From contig NZ_ALMY01000068.1 of the NCBI RefSeq assembly GCF_000440115.1, positions 1-45,396 on the forward strand: a stretch of DNA of 45,396 nt. Reading direction: 5' to 3'. Below the pieces are notes generated by a model. That model worked only from the letters and a program-made list of their open reading frames with translations, did no database searches and had not been told where the DNA came from. Position numbers and translations under genes: made by a program. Shown piece after piece: positions 7,960 to 17,763 of this stretch. Positions within the stretch are counted from its first letter, which is position 1. Every line of letters begins with the position of its first letter. This DNA is from Streptococcus suis YS56 (GTDB lineage Bacteria; Bacillota; Bacilli; Lactobacillales; Streptococcaceae).

Positions 7960-9704
7960 TGAAACGATTACTATTGTATGTACATTACAATAAGTATGAT
8001 AAATTAAGTTCCCATGTTGTTTACCAACTGGAGAAAATGCGTCCCTTATTTGAAGAAGTTCTATTCATTTCAAATAGTAAATTATCAAAGCTAGACCAAG
8101 AACGGTTAGAATCATCTGGAATGATTACTGATTTTTTACAAAGAAAAAATAGTGGCTTTGACTTTGTGGCATGGAAGGATGGTTTTCAAAAGTTAGGTCT
8201 TGAGCATGTTTCAGAATATGACTCTGTGACCATTATGAACGACACTTGTTACGGTCCAATTTGGGATATCAAGGAAGTTTTTGAATGCTTTGAAAGTGAT
8301 TCGTCTACAGATTTTTGGGGCATGACAAATCATCGTGCTACGGAACGTTTTAAAGAGCATCTCCAGAGTTACTTTGTCACTTTTAAAAAGCAAGTTGTTC
8401 AATCGCCGGAATTTAAAAAATTCTGGTCGAATGTACGGGAGTATACGATTGTACAGGATGTTATTGATTATTTAGAATCACCGGCAACAAATATTTTTGT
8501 GGATGCTGGCTTTAAATATAAGGCAGTCTTTGACACAACTGCTGAACAGCTTCATCACATGCCTCTGCCAGACTTTTCATACTATAATGTTGCAAAGGTT
8601 ATTGAAAAAAGAGTACCTTTTATCAAAGTAAAAGCTTTGGAAGGAAATCCTCAACAAACTTCTTTTGTAATTGATGAGTTGGCACAGATTTCAGAGTATC
8701 CTACAGAGCTTATTGTCGAACATATGTCAAATATGTTCACTCCGGCGGCCTATAACTTATTGAAGTACAAGTATTTAGATAAGAATATTCAACCTGAGTT
8801 TTTAGATAAGAAGGTAGCAATTCACTTACATACTTATTATGTTGACCTTTTGGAGAGTTTTCTAGATATTTTTTCAACCTTTACTTTCTCATATGATTTA
8901 TATTTGACGACAGATAAAGAAGAAAAAGCTGATCAAATTCGAGAGATTTTATCAAAAAGAGAAGCAATTGCGTCTGTTCATGTCACTGGAAACCGCGGAA
9001 GAGATGTTCTTCCAATGCTAAAATTGAAAGAACAGTTATCGAATTATGATTTTATTGGACATTTTCATACCAAAAAATCGCTTGAAGCTGAATTTTGGGC
9101 TGGGGAATCCTGGAGAAGAGAGTTACTAGAAATGTTAGTGAAGCCGTCGGATGCGATTGTTTCCCAACTTGCACAGAATGATAAATTAGGCTTGGTCATT
9201 GCTGATATTCCAACTTATTTCAGATATATTTCTTTAGATCCATTTTATGAAGGTGCCTTATCTACGGATATGAATGTGCTATGGGAAAGAATGGGAATGA
9301 AGAAAGAGTTGGATTTTCAGGAATTTTCTACCTATGTCATGAGTTATGGTACCTATGTATGGTTTAGGTATGATGCCCTAAAACCATTATTTGATATTGA
9401 TATTCAAGACGAAGAAGTGCCAGAAGAGCCTCTGCCTCTTGCAACAATTCTTCATTCTATTGAGAGGATGCTGGTGTATATTGCTTGGGGCAATGACTAT
9501 GATTTCCTCATTTCAAAAAATCCAGTTACCTTGCCACCTTTTGTAGATGTCACTTTATTGAATAAGAGAGAAGGAATTCGCTTTAACCCTGTTGCACCAG
9601 TTGATTTTACTTATTTCGGAGGCTTAACAGGTGCCTTGAAATATTTCTTCTTTATCAATAAATCTATAGCTAAATATGTCATAAAACGGTTGTTGAAGCG
9701 ATGA
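7956..9704 (+). CDS. rgpF: Rhamnan polymerising glycosyltransferase RgpF/GacG
   Basis: 582 residues of the RgpF family. The N-terminal part starts RLLLYVHYNKYDKLS and contains RKNSGFDFVAWKDG and IMNDTCYGPI. The C-terminal half is also typical, with HLHTYYVDL, GNRGRDVLPML and FHTKKS. The protein is a bidomain transferase thought to polymerise the rhamnose backbone in the cytoplasm. TAGGAG precedes two adjacent ATG codons at 7956 and 7959, and the second gives the start MKRLLLYV common in this family, so the true start may be three bases later. It overlaps the next gene by four bases. Confidence 0.88.
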   Translation: MMKRLLLYVHYNKYDKLSSHVVYQLEKMRPLFEEVLFISNSKLSKLDQERLESSGMITDFLQRKNSGFDFVAWKDGFQKLGLEHVSEYDSVTIMNDTCYGPIWDIKEVFECFESDSSTDFWGMTNHRATERFKEHLQSYFVTFKKQVVQSPEFKKFWSNVREYTIVQDVIDYLESPATNIFVDAGFKYKAVFDTTAEQLHHMPLPDFSYYNVAKVIEKRVPFIKVKALEGNPQQTSFVIDELAQISEYPTELIVEHMSNMFTPAAYNLLKYKYLDKNIQPEFLDKKVAIHLHTYYVDLLESFLDIFSTFTFSYDLYLTTDKEEKADQIREILSKREAIASVHVTGNRGRDVLPMLKLKEQLSNYDFIGHFHTKKSLEAEFWAGESWRRELLEMLVKPSDAIVSQLAQNDKLGLVIADIPTYFRYISLDPFYEGALSTDMNVLWERMGMKKELDFQEFSTYVMSYGTYVWFRYDALKPLFDIDIQDEEVPEEPLPLATILHSIERMLVYIAWGNDYDFLISKNPVTLPPFVDVTLLNKREGIRFNPVAPVDFTYFGGLTGALKYFFFINKSIAKYVIKRLLKR

Positions 9705-12157
9705 TAGGAAAAATTTGTAAAGGTGTTTTTGGAGGGGACAATACTCTCTCTGAGAATAATACTAAGTCACTAACGTTTATTTCAATTTTTTTATTCATAA
9801 ATACGGTATTATTTTATCCAATTATTTTCTCATATTTTGCGATAAAATATAACACACATTCTTTGTTTAATCATAAGATAATTACTAGTATATTACTATT
9901 GTTCATTGTGCTAGGTTCTATAATTAATTATTTTTTATTAATATTTTTAGGACGAATAAGAAATATACTTGTTTTAATATGCAGTGCGCTTGTATTGACT
10001 TTAACTTTACATTTTATTTCTGAGTCGTCTCAAATTAATACTCCAGGATTTGAAATTTGGAACCAAGGTTTTAGATCGTTATTTTCTTTTTCTAAAAGTT
10101 GGATGATTAGCCTGCTGTTAATTTTCTTAATGATTATGACTGTCCTAGGTAAAAATATTTCAAGAAAACGCTTTTCCTCCAACTCCATATTTATTAATAT
10201 TGTTTTAACCAATGTATTTTTTTCAGTTTTTTCCTATTTATTTTGGTTTAGAGAACAATACTGGTTGAAATTATTTGAGTTTACAACCGCTTCGGACAAA
10301 ATATTAATTATTAATTTTATCTTGGCGATAGTATCCTATACATTTATATTTATCATTGTAAAAGCTTGTAATGATTTGTTAAATAATAGGTCAACAGTTT
10401 CACTTTCTCTGTTTACCAGTTTCCTATTGGCAGTTTTGCTTAATTTCTTCCTACAATTTGGGATAAGAAAGGAAGAAATCTTACTCGGAGAATATGTGTT
10501 TCCTGGAGCGATGTTATTTCAAATTATTGTTTTGACAGCTGTATTTTTTACTATATATATGTTGGTAAATAGATATATGGTGACAACAATCGGTTTGACA
10601 TTACTAGTATATATTGTATCAGTGGCTAACCAATTAAAATTTGAATTACGAAACGAACCATTGCTTTATTCAGATTTAATTTGGATTAAAGATATTGGCT
10701 TAATTTTTAGCTTCGTTGATATTGAGTATTTCCAACAGTTGATAGGTTATACAATTTTTGCAGTCGTCTTATTTTTTATATTTCTTCGGAAAATACAGAA
10801 TGTAAGAATTGTGAGGAATCGCTTTAATCGACTAGTTTTATTTTGTTTACCGGTAAGTATGCTCAGTTTTATTTTTTCAGTTTTCGAATCTGAAAAAGAT
10901 AGAAAAATCGAAACAGGTCTACCTATACTGAGTAAATTAAATAATGATTATGATCTTGGTTGGTTAAGTTTTGCTGAGAATGCACGATACAAATCAGTAG
11001 CATATGTATGGATTAAACAATTGACAAAGCCAATTATCGAAAAACCGGATAATTACTCTAAAGAAGAGATAGAGAACTTAATTGCAAGATATTCTCTTGA
11101 AGCAGATAGAATTAATGAAATACGAACTGAAAAAATTGATGAACAAACTGTAATTTTTATTCTTAGCGAAAGTTTTGCAGATCCTTCGAGATTGACAAAT
11201 GTTACAGTTAGTGAAGATGTGATTCCAAATATTCGTAGTATAATCTCACAAAATACTGGTGGCCTGATGGTTTCTGATGGCTATGGTGGAGGAACTGCTA
11301 ATATGGAATTTCAAGCTTTGACTGGTTTGGCTTATCGGAGTTTTTCGGATTCAGTTTCCATAGCTTATACCGAGGTTGTTCCTAAACTTTCCTACATTCC
11401 TTCTATAAGTAACACGTTTTCTAGTGAGAATAGGTTTGTCATTCATCCAGCAAGTTCTACAAATTATAATCGTAAAAATATTTATTCGACGTTACAGTTT
11501 GAGAAGTTCATTTCACACATTAACTCGGATGAACAAATGGATAGTGTAGAGGTTGTCGGAGCAAATATAAGTGATAGGACAGCATATTCAAATGTATTAA
11601 GTCGTCTTGATGAGGGAAGCAATCAATTCTTCTCCGTGATAACCATGCAAAATCATATACCTCATACACTTGAAACACCAGAGAGCATAGTAGCACAGGG
11701 GATTAATTTATCAGAAGATGAAAATACAACCATTAGTAATTATGCTCGTTTAATCTCTGTTACTGATAGTGAAACAAAACAATTTCTAGAAAAGTTGTCA
11801 GAATTTAATAAAAAAATAACCGTTGTTTTTTATGGTGATCATTTACCAGGAATATATCCAGATTCTATTTTTCAAGGAGAAACTGAAAAACAATACTTAA
11901 CGGATTTCTTTATTTGGAGTAATTACCAAACCAATAAAATACAGATTGAAAAAGTATATTCAAGTGATTTTATTGCAGCTTTGCTAGAACATACAAATTC
12001 TAAGGTAACGCCGTATCAAGCATTACTTACAAGGGTAGTAGAAGAATCTAACAATTCAATTGTGGACGGCGAAGCATCGAACGATTTGAAATTGTTAGAA
12101 TATGATTTAACTGAAGGTAAGAATTATTTACAAAATTCGTTAGATTTTTTCGAATAG
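9701..12157 (+). CDS. gacH: GacH/SccH-like glycerol phosphate transferase
   Basis: 818 residues. The first about 400 are multi-spanning membrane segments. An extracellular sulfatase-fold domain of the LTA-synthase superfamily follows: IFILSESFADPS, YGGGTANMEFQALTG, TMQNHIPHT and FYGDHLPG. Thr532 in GGTANMEF is placed like the catalytic Thr of S. pyogenes GacH. By that homology it transfers glycerol phosphate from phosphatidylglycerol to side-chain sugars of the rhamnan outside the membrane. It starts ATGA over the rgpF stop. It is clearly a different gene from the ltaS at 26480-28666. Sequence is very AT-rich compared with rgpA-rgpF. Confidence 0.82.
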   Translation: MIGKICKGVFGGDNTLSENNTKSLTFISIFLFINTVLFYPIIFSYFAIKYNTHSLFNHKIITSILLLFIVLGSIINYFLLIFLGRIRNILVLICSALVLTLTLHFISESSQINTPGFEIWNQGFRSLFSFSKSWMISLLLIFLMIMTVLGKNISRKRFSSNSIFINIVLTNVFFSVFSYLFWFREQYWLKLFEFTTASDKILIINFILAIVSYTFIFIIVKACNDLLNNRSTVSLSLFTSFLLAVLLNFFLQFGIRKEEILLGEYVFPGAMLFQIIVLTAVFFTIYMLVNRYMVTTIGLTLLVYIVSVANQLKFELRNEPLLYSDLIWIKDIGLIFSFVDIEYFQQLIGYTIFAVVLFFIFLRKIQNVRIVRNRFNRLVLFCLPVSMLSFIFSVFESEKDRKIETGLPILSKLNNDYDLGWLSFAENARYKSVAYVWIKQLTKPIIEKPDNYSKEEIENLIARYSLEADRINEIRTEKIDEQTVIFILSESFADPSRLTNVTVSEDVIPNIRSIISQNTGGLMVSDGYGGGTANMEFQALTGLAYRSFSDSVSIAYTEVVPKLSYIPSISNTFSSENRFVIHPASSTNYNRKNIYSTLQFEKFISHINSDEQMDSVEVVGANISDRTAYSNVLSRLDEGSNQFFSVITMQNHIPHTLETPESIVAQGINLSEDENTTISNYARLISVTDSETKQFLEKLSEFNKKITVVFYGDHLPGIYPDSIFQGETEKQYLTDFFIWSNYQTNKIQIEKVYSSDFIAALLEHTNSKVTPYQALLTRVVEESNNSIVDGEASNDLKLLEYDLTEGKNYLQNSLDFFE

Positions 12158-12169
12158 GAGAATTATTAG

Positions 12170-14296
12170 ATGAATAAAGGAATAAGGACAGTAGTTCCAC
12201 CTGCTATTGCTATATTTCTAATGACACATTGGTTTTTTTTAGGTGACTATCCTATTTATCAGTTTAAAACCAATCCTCATTATTTTTTAATTTTAGGTTT
12301 AGCTTTAATTTTATTTATAGTTTCTTATAGATTATTAGAAAAAAATAAAGAATTTATTTTTGATAAATTATATAAATATAGGTATCTATTGGTTCTTATA
12401 ATCATTATTTTTGGAGTATTTTTTGAAATATCCGGCTCGTCTATTGGAATCTGGGGCGACTATTTAAATTCTGAAGAACTTGATAAGGTACTTTTTGGTG
12501 TGGATCGAGCAATTCGTTCTGACGAGTTTGGAACATCAACCATCTGGACTTTCTCTCAGTTTTCAAATTCGGAATCACTTTTGCCATATTTTAGTCAGGT
12601 TGTACGTGGTACAAAGACAGATATGTTCATATTATTAAATCAACCAGTATTGGCACTGCCTATTATTTTTAAACCTGCACAATGGGGCTACCTTTTCCTA
12701 GGAATTAATAAAGGATTATCTTTTGCTTGGTTAGTGAGATTCTTTTTAATGTTTATGTCTCTATTTGAAATGCTAATGTTAGTATTGAAACGAGATAAAA
12801 CATTGGCATTTATAGGAGCTGCCTTAATTTCCTATGGACCTGCAGTTCAATGGTGGTCTATGGGACCTGCTGAAGTATTGACGTGGGGTTCACTCGCCGT
12901 TATTATTGTTTATCATTACATACAAACCAATAATTATATTAATCGTATTCTTCTCGGATTACTGTTAGCTTGGACAGCTACTGCATATGCTCTTGTAATA
13001 TACCCAGCATGGCAAGTACCATATCTTTATGTTTTTATTTCTATTTCTATATATTTTATTGTAAAAAACTGGAAGAGAATGATGTTCTCTTGGACAAAAG
13101 ATACTCTAATTATCATAAGTGCACTTGTTATAACAATTACAACTTTAGTCGGTATCTTTCTTGTCTCCAGTGAGGCAATCCAATTAACATTACAAACAGC
13201 CTATCCTGGTGCTAGAAGCAGTGCTGGTGGAGGACAGGAGTTCTTTTCATTTGTGACAGGTTATCCATTCTCAATATGGTATCCAACATTTGGTTTAGCT
13301 GAAGAGCGAGGGATGAATGTATTTTATGACTTCTTTCCACTCGGTATGATATTGGCAACCTACGCATGGATTAAGAAAAGAGACAGTTTGTTAACTATTT
13401 TACTTTTATTGAATCTATTCTTTATTTGTTATATGGTAGCAGGAATACCAAATTTTTTAGCTAAAATTTCACTATTATCCTTTACAACAACTGCTAGAAT
13501 TATACCAATCTTTAGTTTTATTAATATATTATTGGTGTTAAGAAGTTTGGTTGGAATGAAAAAAGACATTTCTCAGAGAACAAGTCGAATTGTTTCGTTT
13601 ATTATGGCTAGTTTGGTAATATTTTTTGCATATAATTCTACTTCATCCTATATAACAAACTCTTTAAGTGTTGATGGTACCAGTGAGCTGAGAGTCTCTT
13701 TGTATAGATGGAGTGTAATTCTAATTTCATACTTCGTGCTGATGTATGTCTTTAATGCAATATTATCAATAAATAAGCAAAAACTTTTGAAAGTTTCTCT
13801 CGCTATAATCTTTCTTTCCGGAGTCATGGTAAATCCGGTTAGAATAGGTTCGGATGTTATATTCAAAAGTAATTTAGTAACAAATATAAAATCTATTACA
13901 GAAAGCGATAAAGAAAGTAAGTGGTTGGTTGATGTTATTGGTTATCCGATGACGAATTTACCTTTAGTAGCAGGTGCACCAACTCTCAATTCGACTAATG
14001 CATATCCTAATTTAGAACTTTGGAAATCATTGGATCCACTTAGTCTGTACAACGAAATATACAATAGATATGCTCATGTTATGGTAGAAATAACTAATTC
14101 AGAGGAAGTTGTATTTGAGTTATTGCAGCCTGACGTATTTAAAGTGTTTATACCTGTTTCCAAACTTGAGGAAATGGATGTGAAATATATAATTTCAATT
14201 CGAGATTTATCGACATTTAATACTGAGACTGTACACTTTGAACTACAATCGACTGCTGACAATTATTTAATTTATAAGATTGAGAAAGTTCAATGA
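12170..14296 (+). CDS. Polytopic GT-C type glycosyltransferase (gacL-like position)
   Basis: 708 residues with about twelve hydrophobic segments up to residue 570 and a shorter polar C-terminal domain. The first large outer loop has GVDRAIRSDEFGTSTIW, with Asp118-Glu119 in the place of the acidic catalytic residue of GT-C enzymes, and a conserved-looking GPAVQWWSMGPAE. In the gac locus the GT-C protein GacL transfers the side-chain sugar from a polyprenyl-phosphate donor onto exported rhamnan; position here suggests the same. AGGAG precedes ATG by eight bases. A YfhO-type membrane protein is a possible alternative description. Confidence 0.62.
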   Translation: MNKGIRTVVPPAIAIFLMTHWFFLGDYPIYQFKTNPHYFLILGLALILFIVSYRLLEKNKEFIFDKLYKYRYLLVLIIIIFGVFFEISGSSIGIWGDYLNSEELDKVLFGVDRAIRSDEFGTSTIWTFSQFSNSESLLPYFSQVVRGTKTDMFILLNQPVLALPIIFKPAQWGYLFLGINKGLSFAWLVRFFLMFMSLFEMLMLVLKRDKTLAFIGAALISYGPAVQWWSMGPAEVLTWGSLAVIIVYHYIQTNNYINRILLGLLLAWTATAYALVIYPAWQVPYLYVFISISIYFIVKNWKRMMFSWTKDTLIIISALVITITTLVGIFLVSSEAIQLTLQTAYPGARSSAGGGQEFFSFVTGYPFSIWYPTFGLAEERGMNVFYDFFPLGMILATYAWIKKRDSLLTILLLLNLFFICYMVAGIPNFLAKISLLSFTTTARIIPIFSFINILLVLRSLVGMKKDISQRTSRIVSFIMASLVIFFAYNSTSSYITNSLSVDGTSELRVSLYRWSVILISYFVLMYVFNAILSINKQKLLKVSLAIIFLSGVMVNPVRIGSDVIFKSNLVTNIKSITESDKESKWLVDVIGYPMTNLPLVAGAPTLNSTNAYPNLELWKSLDPLSLYNEIYNRYAHVMVEITNSEEVVFELLQPDVFKVFIPVSKLEEMDVKYIISIRDLSTFNTETVHFELQSTADNYLIYKIEKVQ

Positions 14297-14374
14297 TTTT
14301 TCAGAGTTTTAAATATATGGCTATCTGAAGTGACATTTTTACAAAAATTTATTTAGAATACGGAGTGATGTTGG

Positions 14375-15631
14375 ATGAATGACCCTATTATAAATCAGCG
14401 AAGAAATTTTATTTGGAATATGCTAGGGACATTTAGTTCGGCCGCTGTTTCTATAGTTCTTTTGTTAATTGTGTCAAGATTGACTAACGCTCAAATCTCA
14501 GACACATTTAGTATAGCATTCACCTTAAGTCAGCAGTTTGTAGTTATTGCTTACTATGGTGTTAGAAACTTTCAATCAACAGATACTAAAGAAACATATA
14601 GCTTTTATTCTTATTTGTTAGCTAGAATACTGACTGTTGTTGCAATGTTTATAGTAATGTTTCTTTATTCAAAGATATTTTCAATTACTGGCGAAAAATT
14701 CTATATTGTTCTATTTATGACACTCTATCGTTCTTGTGAAGCATTCTCTGATGTTTATCAAGGGTTGTTTCAGCAACATCAAAGGTCAGACTTGGCAGGA
14801 AAAGTCTTGTTTTATAGAAGTATAGTATCATTAATATCATTTATTTGTGTTATTTATTTAACGGAAAATCTACTCCTTTCTTCCATTATATTATTTGTTG
14901 TGAATGCAATCCTTTTGTTTATGTTTGATTATAGATATTACTTTAAGAACTATCACAAAGTCAATGTAAATATGAATAGTTATTTGGGAGAAACACTAGA
15001 AATTCTTAGAATGTGTACAGTAATATTCCTAAGTACGTATTTAATAAATTCAATATTTAATGATCCTAAATTAGTAATTGATGACTTTATAGAGAATAAT
15101 CAACTTATTGCTGGTACTCAAAGAGATTTTAACATTCTGTTTATGCCAACCTTTGTATTAAATCTTTTGTTTATATTACTCCGACCATTAATTACGGAGT
15201 TGTCTTTTCATTGGCATAATAGTGAACATTTAGAATATTCCAAGAAAATAAGATTAGTATCTAAACAATTATTTTTATCTGTTATCATCATATTAGTTTT
15301 AGGTTTTTTCCTAGGAACACCACTTCTCAGTATTGTATTTGGTGTAAATTTAAATAGTTATAAAGTTGCATTCCTAATTTTACTATTAGGTGGTGGGTTT
15401 AATTTATTTGCAGTATTGATAGATAATTTATTGACAATTCAGAGAAAACAAAATTATTTGTTGCTCGCTACTTTTTTTACATTCTTTATTTCTAAATTAA
15501 TTGTGAGTCCGCTAATTAAAAATTTTGCTATCTTAGGTGCTTCAATTAGTTTTACTATTTGTATGTTTGTATATCTATGTAGTAGTCTGATTATTTTCTA
15601 TACTATTAATTTAAAAAATGTGAATAATTAA
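14375..15631 (+). CDS. Wzx-like flippase (gacK-like position)
   Basis: 418 residues, almost wholly hydrophobic with about twelve membrane segments. The N-terminus (RRNFIWNMLGTFSSAAVSIVLL) is typical of polysaccharide biosynthesis/MATE-superfamily flippases. In gac-type loci the GacK protein flips the polyprenyl-phosphate sugar made by GacI so that the GT-C enzyme can use it outside. A 78-base gap without a clear terminator precedes it. GGAG at 14362-14365 is a workable Shine-Dalgarno for ATG 14375. It is strongly AT-rich like its neighbours. Confidence 0.72.
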   Translation: MNDPIINQRRNFIWNMLGTFSSAAVSIVLLLIVSRLTNAQISDTFSIAFTLSQQFVVIAYYGVRNFQSTDTKETYSFYSYLLARILTVVAMFIVMFLYSKIFSITGEKFYIVLFMTLYRSCEAFSDVYQGLFQQHQRSDLAGKVLFYRSIVSLISFICVIYLTENLLLSSIILFVVNAILLFMFDYRYYFKNYHKVNVNMNSYLGETLEILRMCTVIFLSTYLINSIFNDPKLVIDDFIENNQLIAGTQRDFNILFMPTFVLNLLFILLRPLITELSFHWHNSEHLEYSKKIRLVSKQLFLSVIIILVLGFFLGTPLLSIVFGVNLNSYKVAFLILLLGGGFNLFAVLIDNLLTIQRKQNYLLLATFFTFFISKLIVSPLIKNFAILGASISFTICMFVYLCSSLIIFYTINLKNVNN

Positions 15632-15692
15632 TTTTCTATAGAGATATGTTATTTTAGAATTAAGGGTATTATGGTGTGAAGAAAGGGAATTA

Positions 15693-16682
15693 ATGAATAT
15701 AGTATATACACTAAATGATGCATTTGTGCCACAAGTTGCTACGAGCATGTGTTCGATTTTGGAAAATTCTTCCATGACCAAACAAGCACATTTTTATCTT
15801 CTTTCAGAAGGAATATCGTCTGTTAATCAAAAGAAACTTTTAGAATTTGTTGAAAAATACGGTGCTTCAATTTCTTTTATTGAGTTAGAGAAGTTAGAAA
15901 ATTACTTTGAATTCTCTTTTGACACAAATGGTTGGTCTTCCATTGTTTTAGCCAGACTTCTGATAGACAAGCTTTTACCAGAAGAAGTTGAACGTATCAT
16001 TTATCTTGATGGTGACACCATTGTCTTAGGAGATTTGTTCCAATTATGGGAAGAAGAACTTGGAGGGAAAATTATTGGTATGTCACCTGAGCCAACAGTT
16101 GATTCGAATAGAAGGGCTGATTTAGATTTAGGTAGCCGTTCTTATCATAATGCAGGAGTGATGCTAATTGATTTAAGAGGGTGGCGAGATAATAATATTG
16201 GTAGTAAAATATTAAGTTATTACCAAAAGAAGAATGGTCAGTTGTTTGCAAATGACCAAGATGCCATTAATGGTGGTGTTAAGGAATACATTAAAACGTT
16301 ATCAATTGCATATAACTATTTTAATATCTATGACACTTATCCTTACAAAACATTGGAGAAATTAAGTAGCCCAGCAAACTTTATTGACAAAGAAGCATAC
16401 ATTTTTGCGAAAGAAAATCCCATCGTAATTCATTATTTAGGTGAAGAACGTCCATGGAGGCGTTGGAACACACATAAGTATAGGAATGAATATCACTTTT
16501 ATTTAGAAAAAACTCCTTGGGACAACACTCCAATGGAGGAAGGCTGGTTCATTTACTTCCAATGTTTTAAAATATTCAATTTTGTAATGAAACCATTTCC
16601 GATGTTGAGATATAGAATAATCAATTCTCTAATCCCGGCGTTTATGAAGTTTAGAAAAATGAAATTACAAAAAAATAGGTAA
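15693..16682 (+). CDS. GT8 family glycosyltransferase
   Basis: 329 residues with the GT8 signature set: NIVYTLNDAFVPQVATSM at the N-terminus, YLDGDTIV (DxD), YHNAGVMLIDL, FANDQDAIN and IHYLGEERPWRRW. Relatives include LPS galactosyl/glucosyltransferases and glycogenin; they are retaining enzymes using UDP-sugars at the cytoplasmic face. A basic hydrophobic C-terminus suggests membrane association. It is not part of the standard gacA-L set, so it may add a further sugar to a lipid-linked side chain or replace a GacI-dependent step. AAAGGG precedes the ATG. Confidence 0.82.
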   Translation: MNIVYTLNDAFVPQVATSMCSILENSSMTKQAHFYLLSEGISSVNQKKLLEFVEKYGASISFIELEKLENYFEFSFDTNGWSSIVLARLLIDKLLPEEVERIIYLDGDTIVLGDLFQLWEEELGGKIIGMSPEPTVDSNRRADLDLGSRSYHNAGVMLIDLRGWRDNNIGSKILSYYQKKNGQLFANDQDAINGGVKEYIKTLSIAYNYFNIYDTYPYKTLEKLSSPANFIDKEAYIFAKENPIVIHYLGEERPWRRWNTHKYRNEYHFYLEKTPWDNTPMEEGWFIYFQCFKIFNFVMKPFPMLRYRIINSLIPAFMKFRKMKLQKNR

Positions 16683-16690
16683 ATATTTTT

Positions 16691-17407
16691 ATGAAAGTAC
16701 TAATGATTATCCCTGCCTACAATGAGGAAGAAAGTATCCTTCAAACTGTTCAGGGAATTATAGATTATAGAAATAGTGTGAATTTCCAATTGGATTATGT
16801 TGTCATCAATGATGGTTCAACAGATAGCACGAAAGAAATTTTGATTCAAAATAAATTAAATGCTGTTCACCTAGTACAAAATTTAGGTATTGGTGGAGCT
16901 GTTCAGACGGGATATAAATATGCTTTGGACAATGACTATGACGTAGCAGTTCAATTTGATGGTGATGGTCAACATGACATTCGTTCCTTAAATAGCTTAA
17001 TTCAGCCAATCTTAGTTGGTCAAGCTGATATGGTGATTGGCTCACGCTTTGTTGGTGATACTTTGTCGGAATTTCAAACTAGCTTTATGAGACGTTTTGG
17101 AATAGGTGTCATTTCAAATATGATTAAATTAACAACTGGAAACCGAATTTGGGATACAACATCAGGTTATCGTTTGGGAAATAGAAAAGTGATTGCACAA
17201 TTTGCAAAACGATACCCGATTAAATATCCGGAACCAGAATCAACTGTTCATTTACTAAAGCAAAATTTCCAAGTAGTAGAAGCACCGGCAAATATGTTTG
17301 AAAGAGCGGGAGGGGTGTCATCCATTACACCTCTAAAATCTATTCGCTACATGGTTGAGGTTTGTTCATCAATTTTGATTGCATCGCTTATGAAGGAGGG
17401 GGAATAA
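16691..17407 (+). CDS. gacI: GacI-like polyprenyl-phosphate glycosyltransferase (GT2)
   Basis: 238 residues, DPM1/GtrB-like GT2: MIIPAYNEEESI, VINDGSTDST, QFDGDGQHD (metal site), IGSRFVGD and DTTSGYRLGNRK. No C-terminal membrane helices are present; in this class they are replaced by a small partner protein, and such a gene follows directly. GacI makes undecaprenyl-phosphate-GlcNAc, and here the sugar could differ. The start has no clear Shine-Dalgarno sequence. Its stop TAA shares one base with the next ATG, implying coupled expression. Confidence 0.8.
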   Translation: MKVLMIIPAYNEEESILQTVQGIIDYRNSVNFQLDYVVINDGSTDSTKEILIQNKLNAVHLVQNLGIGGAVQTGYKYALDNDYDVAVQFDGDGQHDIRSLNSLIQPILVGQADMVIGSRFVGDTLSEFQTSFMRRFGIGVISNMIKLTTGNRIWDTTSGYRLGNRKVIAQFAKRYPIKYPEPESTVHLLKQNFQVVEAPANMFERAGGVSSITPLKSIRYMVEVCSSILIASLMKEGE

Positions 17408-17763
17408 TGACTATACAAGCATTAGCTATGTTTCTTGCCTCACTAGGTTTTTTGTATTTTATTTTTAGGAATATTAATAAAAATAAGATTTTATTCGAAC
17501 ATGCCTTTATGTGGATTGTTATTGGCTTCGGACTGATTGTTTTTGCACTCTTTGATGTTATTCCTATTAAATTGGCTTATTTATTCGGGTTTGGTCTGAC
17601 TTCCAATTTCTTGTTATCTGTGGCAATTTTTGTTCTCTTGGTGATTGGATTTTTGCATAGTATGGCTTTATCTCAACAAAAGCAGCAGATTAAAAATTTA
17701 ATTCAAGAAGTATCAATGGCTAAAAAAAGAATCTCTGAGTTGGAGGAGCATCATGCAGAATAA
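17407..17763 (+). CDS. gacJ: Small DUF2304 membrane protein, GacJ-like
   Basis: 118 residues from ATG 17407, chosen because GGAGGGGG stands just upstream and the stop of the GacI-like gene overlaps it. An upstream extension to 17362 would read through that gene and lose this site. Three hydrophobic segments are followed by a charged coiled-coil tail (QQKQQIKNLIQEVSMAKKRI). In S. pyogenes the equivalent GacJ binds GacI and raises its activity. Its overlap with the following GT2 (11 bases) fits operon translation. Confidence 0.78.
   Translation: MTIQALAMFLASLGFLYFIFRNINKNKILFEHAFMWIVIGFGLIVFALFDVIPIKLAYLFGFGLTSNFLLSVAIFVLLVIGFLHSMALSQQKQQIKNLIQEVSMAKKRISELEEHHAE

Noticed and set aside
7956..9704. 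Glycosyltransferase cluster as a capsule (cps) locus
   Set aside because: RgpA, RgpB, RgpC/D ABC export and RgpF together identify the rhamnose cell-wall polysaccharide; no wzy polymerase, wzg-wzd regulators or initial sugar transferase are present.
17362..17406. Upstream start for the GacJ-like protein
   Set aside because: It would overlap the GacI-like gene by 46 bases without a ribosome binding site, while GGAGGGGG directly precedes ATG 17407.
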